Shown: positions 59,719-64,000 of the stretch, piece by piece
How positions within the stretch are numbered: the first letter of the stretch is position 1
How the letters are laid out: each line of letters starts with the position of its first letter
DNA from: CF-162 sp963667205
Lineage (GTDB): Bacteria > Chloroflexota > Dehalococcoidia > SM23-28-2 > RBG-16-64-32
Length of the DNA: 64,000 bases
Direction of reading: 5' to 3'
Assembly: GCA_963667205.1 (NCBI GenBank)
Contig: OY762959.1
Location: 1,240,001-1,304,000 of the forward strand
Position numbers and translations under genes: made by a program
Notes under the pieces: generated by a model
What the model saw: only the letters and a program-made list of their open reading frames with translations
Databases searched by the model: none
Told to the model about the DNA's origin: nothing

Positions 59719-59935
59719 GAGTCCCGGATACTCAGTCCGGAGCACTGATGTTCATCTGTAGATAGGTACGAAAGTGAGCGGGAGTAGCTCGGTTGTGGAG
59801 CATCGGTTAGCAAACGGGTAGCAAAAACTGTGGTGCTCAACCCGACCGGCGCCCGAGAGAGTTATCAGCTACGCCGGCCAGTCGAATTCTCGGGCAAATC
59901 AAATTGCGACTTATCTAGAATCCCCTCACTTGCCG

Positions 59936-60193
59936 ATGACTTCTGGCTGCTCATCTAGCCGCGCATTCCAGGAGCTAGTTCTGGGAGGCGCGGACATCGG
60001 GCAGTTGCAGGCGTATGTCAACGAACAGGCGGATATACCTGAGTTCGTCCGCTACCATGTTCAAGCCGGGGACACACTGGCGTCGGTGGCCAAGACCCAT
60101 CAGACTTCATGCGGCGTCATCGCTAAGGCCAATCGCATAGACTGTTTGTCTTCCATCGGCCCGGGCCAGATCCTGCTGGTGCCGGACCTGTAG
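59936..60193 (+). CDS. LysM domain mini-protein
   Basis: 85 residues from ATG 59936 (TTG 59930 also possible; no strong ribosome binding site). Residues 39-85 are one LysM domain: YHVQAGDTLASVAKTHQTSC and ANRIDCLSSIGPGQILLVPDL, binding peptidoglycan-type glycans. No signal peptide is visible and the first 35 residues are unrelated to known families, so it may be the 3' fragment of a longer protein. It sits in the segment downstream of tRNA-Lys. Confidence 0.5.
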   Translation: MTSGCSSSRAFQELVLGGADIGQLQAYVNEQADIPEFVRYHVQAGDTLASVAKTHQTSCGVIAKANRIDCLSSIGPGQILLVPDL

Positions 60194-60244
60194 AAGTTGA
60201 CTTGCCCCCATGAGCAAGCCTCCAGCCGGCCCGCAGATGTCCGG

Positions 60245-62380
60245 CTACTCTATGACGAACACCTCGCCGTGAATGGGTCCGAGATCCAGAGAAAAGTTGC
60301 CCCCGTCTGCAATCTGAGCGCTCGCTGCCTCTTCCGTGTCGGTCGAGAAGATCCGGCGCGCCGTCTTGCCGGAGAGTTCGGGTAGGCAAATGACGTCACC
60401 GACCGGCTCCCGGCCGAAATTGACCGCGGAAACGATCCACCCGGTGGGACGTTCGAGAAGCACGACCACGAGCCCCTCGCTGTCCGCATCCGGCACGGAA
60501 ACGAGCTTCGACAGGGCGATGCCGCTGTCCTTGCGGGCGCGGAGCATCCGCTTCAGTACCGACGCGAAGGACGCGGGATCACGGAGTTGCGCGGGGAGGT
60601 CGCCGTAGAGGGCCGAGGCGCGGGGCAGCCCAGTGCTTGAGGCCGTGGCTCCTGGATCGGCCGCCATAAGGTCAAAGGCCCCACGGTTCATCCAGCGGTA
60701 ATCGCGATCATCTAGCAACGAGCCGAGGCTTTCGGGCTGCAGGAGAAGAGCACCCACGAGATCCCATCCCGAAATCGCAAAGACGCCGGGCAGCATGGCG
60801 TTAAAGGTGGCCGCCGCTAGGTGCAGTTTGCGCACTTCTGACTTCTCCGAAGACGTCATGTCGTAGGGGTCTGGAACGCCGAGTACAGCCGCGGAGAATG
60901 CCGCAAGTGTGGCGCAGAAGCCTAGGTTCGAGAATTCCTGAATGTTCGACGCGTTATTGGCCGTGATCTTGTCTTTCGTCTGGTCGAACATGAGCTCGTA
61001 GATCACCTTGCCCGGCGTTTCCTCTCCGTTCAGCGAGAAAGTCTCATCTCCATGTTGGCGCAGATGCGTGAGGTCGAACATGAGCTCGTCATGGTTCTGC
61101 AGAGCGTGAACGAGATTGCCGAGGTCCATTCCCTCGTGCTGTATCAGTTGCAGCATCAGGCGCAGAGGGCCGGCATCTCCGACCGCCATCGCATAGAGAT
61201 AAGGCGGTCGCGTAAAGAAGTCGTAACTGAGATCTGCACCCCAGGTCGTGAATTTCTTCAGTTCCCCCAGCGGCTGGTTCAGCTCCTGAAACGAGTATCC
61301 GCCCAGCTTCCGAATCATCATCGCGATCAGGTTGGCTCCTCCTTCGGCCAGTGGATGCCCTTCCACCCAGGACTTGTCGAGGCCATCTCTACCCTCGACG
61401 GCCAGGAGCGGGCTGGCGTCAAGCCGGAGTCCTGACGCTCCCAGTGCATGCAGGGCGTGAACGATGTCAGCCATGATGACCCGCTGCGCACCCATGGTGG
61501 GGTCCAGCCAGTTTAGCGACGGCTGCCCTTCCTTGAAGACGTGGAGATAGACCCAGCGTCGTCGCCGACCGTCCACACCCGTAACGATGTCCGTGGCACT
61601 CCAGTTGCTGTCCTTGACCCCCGGGTCGTGAAACACTATCAACTCCAGCGGTCCCGGAATGTGACCATTGTCCTCTAGCAGCTGGACGGTATCCTGGCTC
61701 AAGTTAATGCTGTCCGCACCTTCCCGCACGGAGCCCAGCAGCCCCCAATCCTCCTCCGGAATCTCGATCATAGTGTACATGCCTTCATAGTTCTGGAAGG
61801 CCATCTCCGCGAGGCGGAAATCCGCCCCCTTCCCGGTGTGAGCCGGCACGAGGTCACCGATGATCACGATGTCATGTTGTTTCGCACTTTGTGTCATCTG
61901 GACGTACTCATCATCCGTGCCGAAGAGAGGATCGACGATCAACTCGATCCGATCGAACATCCCGTCAATCGTCGGCGTATACTCGCGCCCAGTGACTCCA
62001 CCGGCCCGTCGTATGGGGCCAGTGTGTATGCCCCTTATACCTATGTCCTGAAACGTCGACAGCAGATCCGGGTCTCCCAGAGTCTGCACGACACTCTGGT
62101 TCTTGTGACCGATCGTCGCCGCCGCATAGCTCGTGAACCAGACGGGCGCATCCGTAACGAAATCCCTGGACCGGGGATGGCCGTAGGCATTGCGCCACTG
62201 TCGGGAGCTGCCCGCTATCAGAGCGCTCAGTTGTACAGCCTGATAGCGCATGGAACGGGATTCCAGCCACTGAATATAGTCTTCGCTGGGCTCGCCGGGC
62301 CGCTGTCCCGAACGTGCCTGCTCAGACCCTCCAGCTGTGCCGGACAAGCCTGCCGCCTTGTTATCAGAAGCGTCCATCAC
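60245..62380 (-). CDS. GH13 alpha-amylase family enzyme, trehalose synthase-like
   Basis: 711 residues. Conserved GH13 regions: I GDLVPAHTGKG, II GASGLRLDASPLLA (nucleophile Asp), III YSFQELNQPL (acid Glu) and IV HALQNHDELMFDL (NHD). The barrel is followed by a beta-sandwich end (WIVSAVNFGREPVGDV). The pattern, especially QNHDEL, is closest to maltose alpha-D-glucosyltransferase/trehalose synthase. It probably rearranges or hydrolyses short alpha-glucans. The neighbouring GH15 fragment and SDR suggest a sugar-processing cluster. Base composition is less GC-rich than the core genes. Confidence 0.82.
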   Translation of the reverse strand: MMDASDNKAAGLSGTAGGSEQARSGQRPGEPSEDYIQWLESRSMRYQAVQLSALIAGSSRQWRNAYGHPRSRDFVTDAPVWFTSYAAATIGHKNQSVVQTLGDPDLLSTFQDIGIRGIHTGPIRRAGGVTGREYTPTIDGMFDRIELIVDPLFGTDDEYVQMTQSAKQHDIVIIGDLVPAHTGKGADFRLAEMAFQNYEGMYTMIEIPEEDWGLLGSVREGADSINLSQDTVQLLEDNGHIPGPLELIVFHDPGVKDSNWSATDIVTGVDGRRRRWVYLHVFKEGQPSLNWLDPTMGAQRVIMADIVHALHALGASGLRLDASPLLAVEGRDGLDKSWVEGHPLAEGGANLIAMMIRKLGGYSFQELNQPLGELKKFTTWGADLSYDFFTRPPYLYAMAVGDAGPLRLMLQLIQHEGMDLGNLVHALQNHDELMFDLTHLRQHGDETFSLNGEETPGKVIYELMFDQTKDKITANNASNIQEFSNLGFCATLAAFSAAVLGVPDPYDMTSSEKSEVRKLHLAAATFNAMLPGVFAISGWDLVGALLLQPESLGSLLDDRDYRWMNRGAFDLMAADPGATASSTGLPRASALYGDLPAQLRDPASFASVLKRMLRARKDSGIALSKLVSVPDADSEGLVVVLLERPTGWIVSAVNFGREPVGDVICLPELSGKTARRIFSTDTEEAASAQIADGGNFSLDLGPIHGEVFVIE

Positions 62381-62459
62381 TCACCTCCAGTGTTGCTGTC
62401 ACATCGCCGCGCTCGTCGGGGTCAGCGATCGCGCCGACATGATACGACAGCGCGGCCGA

Positions 62460-63050
62460 TCACCAGCGTACGGACACGGCGCTTCGCCGTCTGCCGGTAC
62501 CATCGGAAAGGCCCACCCGGGTTCCGGACACGGTGCCTGAGAGGCATGCTACGATACCCACTCGGTAAGGTCGGTGCATTGCCGCAGCAGGCTTCTTGGA
62601 GTACCGAAGGAGGGTGAGCAGTGACAACTGCTGCAAAGTTCTGCCCTCACTGTGGCCAATCGCTGGCCGCCAGAGCGAAGCTCCACGCCAAGATAGCGAT
62701 CCTGCCTTCACTTGGCGGACGATGTCGTGGCTCATCTCATCCCGTTCCTGGCCTGCTATCGGCATGAAGTCGACGCATTCGCCAACACCGTCCGGGCTGA
62801 GGAATCGGGTGACCAGGACGTTGGTCTCCGGGACGTACATCTGCTTTACGGTCGGAGGATCGACTGGGGCGATCCTGAAGTATCCGCCCTTCCTGGAATC
62901 CAGGATCGCTGCAAACACGCTCGGCGAGTCGAAATGAGGGAGACAGCGCCAATCGATCGACCCGTCCATGCTGACCAGTGCTACCGTGTGAAGATCGCCT
63001 ATGATCTCATAGTCCTCTATGGGCCTGTATCCGCGAGGTTCACTCATCAC
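62460..63050 (-). pseudogene. GH15 glucoamylase-like protein, truncated after the N-terminal domain
   Basis: From GTG 63050 (or ATG 63047): RGYRPIEDYEIIGDLHTVAL, VSMDGSIDWRCLPHFDSPSV, FAAILDSRKGGYFRIAP and TRFLSPDGVGECVDFMPI are the standard start of GH15/trehalase-like proteins of about 600 residues. Similarity stops after DIVRQVKA, near 62706. The last roughly 80 residues are unrelated and the catalytic (alpha/alpha)6 barrel is missing. The gene was cut by a rearrangement. It starts 1 nt inside the SDR stop, so it was once part of an SDR-GH15 operon. Confidence 0.7.
62621..62700 (+). pseudogene. Zinc-ribbon gene start fused into the GH15 remnant
   Basis: GTG 62621 has a GGAGGG site and reads MTTAAKFCPHCGQSLAARAK, the start of a zinc-ribbon protein much like MTTAEANFCPSCG at 3957. 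After about 24 codons it runs into the reverse strand of the GH15 gene. The second CxxC is missing, so this is probably a truncated gene and marks one side of the rearrangement joint. Confidence 0.45.
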
Positions 63051-63928
63051 TACCCTCCCGTCTCGAACCCTGGGTAGAGCGTCATCCCACCGTCGACGAA
63101 CAGAGTGATCCCGTGAACGTAGTCGGAATCATCCGACGCCAGCCAGACCGCCGCCCTGCCGACATCTTCCGGCAGGCCGATCCGGTTGTAAGGTATGAGC
63201 CTGAGTAGAGCGTTCAGAGCCTCAGGAGTGCTCCATGCCTCCGTGTTGATCGGCGTCTGGATAGCGCCGGGAGCGATGCTATTGACGCGGATGCGATAGG
63301 GAGCCACCTCCTGGGCGATGCTCTTGGTCATCATCATCACACCGCCCTTGGACGCAGCGTAGTTAACGTGACCTGCCCAGGGGATCACCTCGTGTACCGA
63401 ACTCATGGAGATGATCTTGCCCGCGGCAGCAGACACTTCAGGGACGACGCCGCGGCGCTTGAACTCTCGCACAGCTTCGCGGGCGCAGAGGAACTGACCC
63501 GTCAGATTAACGTCGAGCACGGAGCGCCAGTCGTCGAGCGTCATCTCGTCGAATGGGGCATCCCTCTGCAGGCCGGCGTTGTTAACCAGGATGTCCACGG
63601 TTCCGAACTCGTCGATCATCCGCTTAAACATCCCCTCGACTTGGTCTTCCTGGCTCACGTCCGCCTGGTGGGCGATCGCCCTTCGCCCCAACGCCTCAAT
63701 CTCGCTGACGACCTCCTCCGCGGCATCGGGCCTTCGTGCGAAGTTCACAACGACGTCCGCGCCAGCCTGCGCCAGGGCGATCGCTACCGCCCTCCCAATG
63801 CCAGAGTTGGCGCCGGTGACGAGAGCCTTCTGCCCGACGAGATCGTCGCGAATCTCGTACGTCGGCGTTACCGGTTCGGGGTAGTGTGTGACCATTCCGT
63901 TCCCTCCGTTACTCTTTCGGTTGCTCAT
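63050..63928 (-). CDS. Short-chain dehydrogenase/reductase, glucose 1-dehydrogenase type
   Basis: 292 residues. VTGANSGIGRAVAIALAQAGADVVVNFAR is the cofactor site (a glucose 1-dehydrogenase-like NADP pattern), NNAGLQRDAPFDEM the NNAG motif, and ISMSSVHEVIPWAGHVNYAASKGGV supplies the Ser and Tyr-x3-Lys; HGITLFVDGGMTLYPGF ends it. A 30-residue N-terminal extension precedes the fold. Upstream of the truncated GH15 gene, and probably its operon partner. The last 72 nt of the window are upstream sequence of this gene with no visible feature. Confidence 0.9.
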   Translation of the reverse strand: MSNRKSNGGNGMVTHYPEPVTPTYEIRDDLVGQKALVTGANSGIGRAVAIALAQAGADVVVNFARRPDAAEEVVSEIEALGRRAIAHQADVSQEDQVEGMFKRMIDEFGTVDILVNNAGLQRDAPFDEMTLDDWRSVLDVNLTGQFLCAREAVREFKRRGVVPEVSAAAGKIISMSSVHEVIPWAGHVNYAASKGGVMMMTKSIAQEVAPYRIRVNSIAPGAIQTPINTEAWSTPEALNALLRLIPYNRIGLPEDVGRAAVWLASDDSDYVHGITLFVDGGMTLYPGFETGG

Positions 63929-64000
63929 CGATGCGAGTCACCAGACTCGTACTATGTCCTCGGTTCCAAGATGGAACCAACCTCGAATCCGAGATTTGGT

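Noticed and set aside
59800..59830. TAGCAAA direct repeat as an attachment site
   Set aside because: Too short, no integrase in the window and no matching copy of the tRNA end.

Overview
The window is high-GC bacterial chromosome. I read it as a Chloroflexota genome, probably of the class Dehalococcoidia. The reasons are DUF4389 membrane proteins, cysteine-bearing dockerin-like repeats (GDxNCDG), thiolase-like/DUF35 pairs, an F420-type LLM oxidoreductase and a DnaD-like gene coupled to dnaB. This placement is inference; no rRNA gene is present. The sequence looks like a draft or metagenome-derived assembly, because at least seven genes are split by frameshifts and several carry in-frame stop codons.

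Layout. 0-2.6 kb (minus): rplI, dnaB and a DnaD-like gene behind one strong promoter. 2.8-9.1 kb: a lipoprotein, an RDD membrane protein with a broken zinc-ribbon start, VOC and YciI proteins, a secreted beta-propeller protein with dockerin-like repeats, and frameshifted DinB and enoyl-CoA hydratase genes. 9.1-14.7 kb (minus): purL and purQ, separated by a block of DUF4389 genes. 14.8-21.7 kb: a methyltransferase, a membrane protein, a CoA-binding protein, a DinB protein and four short or broken genes. 21.8-24.7 kb (minus): 7TM-HD phosphodiesterase, yqeY, rpsU and two tiny desulforedoxin-like genes. 24.7-34.8 kb: thiolase-like/SDR metabolism, a MerR regulator with a dyad-containing promoter, and proB...proA split by a thiolase-like/DUF35 pair and a 31-residue bS22 ribosomal protein. 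34.8-40.3 kb: a secreted subtilase, a cohesin-dockerin protein, a CRP-type palindrome with a small ORF, and an MMPL transporter broken at a perfect 15-bp inverted repeat.

40.3-45.2 kb: a nuclease-like hypothetical, universal stress protein, zinc-ribbon protein, and an LLM / SDR / flavin reductase / EthD group ending in a strong terminator. 45.2-47.8 kb: two paralogous surface proteins with CnaB-like domains and LPPTG anchors, then the selenocysteine tRNA gene. 48.0-54.8 kb: a diguanylate cyclase, an SbcD/SbcC-like pair, a response regulator lacking the usual phospho-Asp and a sigma-like small protein. 54.8-59.2 kb (minus): pstSCAB-phoU behind GTTAA direct repeats that look like a Pho box. 59.3-64 kb: an LLM gene remnant, tRNA-Lys(TTT), then what looks like an accessory segment with a LysM ORF, a GH13 trehalose-synthase-like enzyme, a truncated GH15 glucoamylase and an SDR.

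Themes. Three secreted proteins carry dockerin-like repeats and one of them also has a cohesin-like domain, suggesting extracellular assemblies. Four genes contain in-frame TAG codons with homology continuing beyond them. tRNA-Sec shows that UGA can be recoded in this genome, although no convincing selenoprotein lies in the window.
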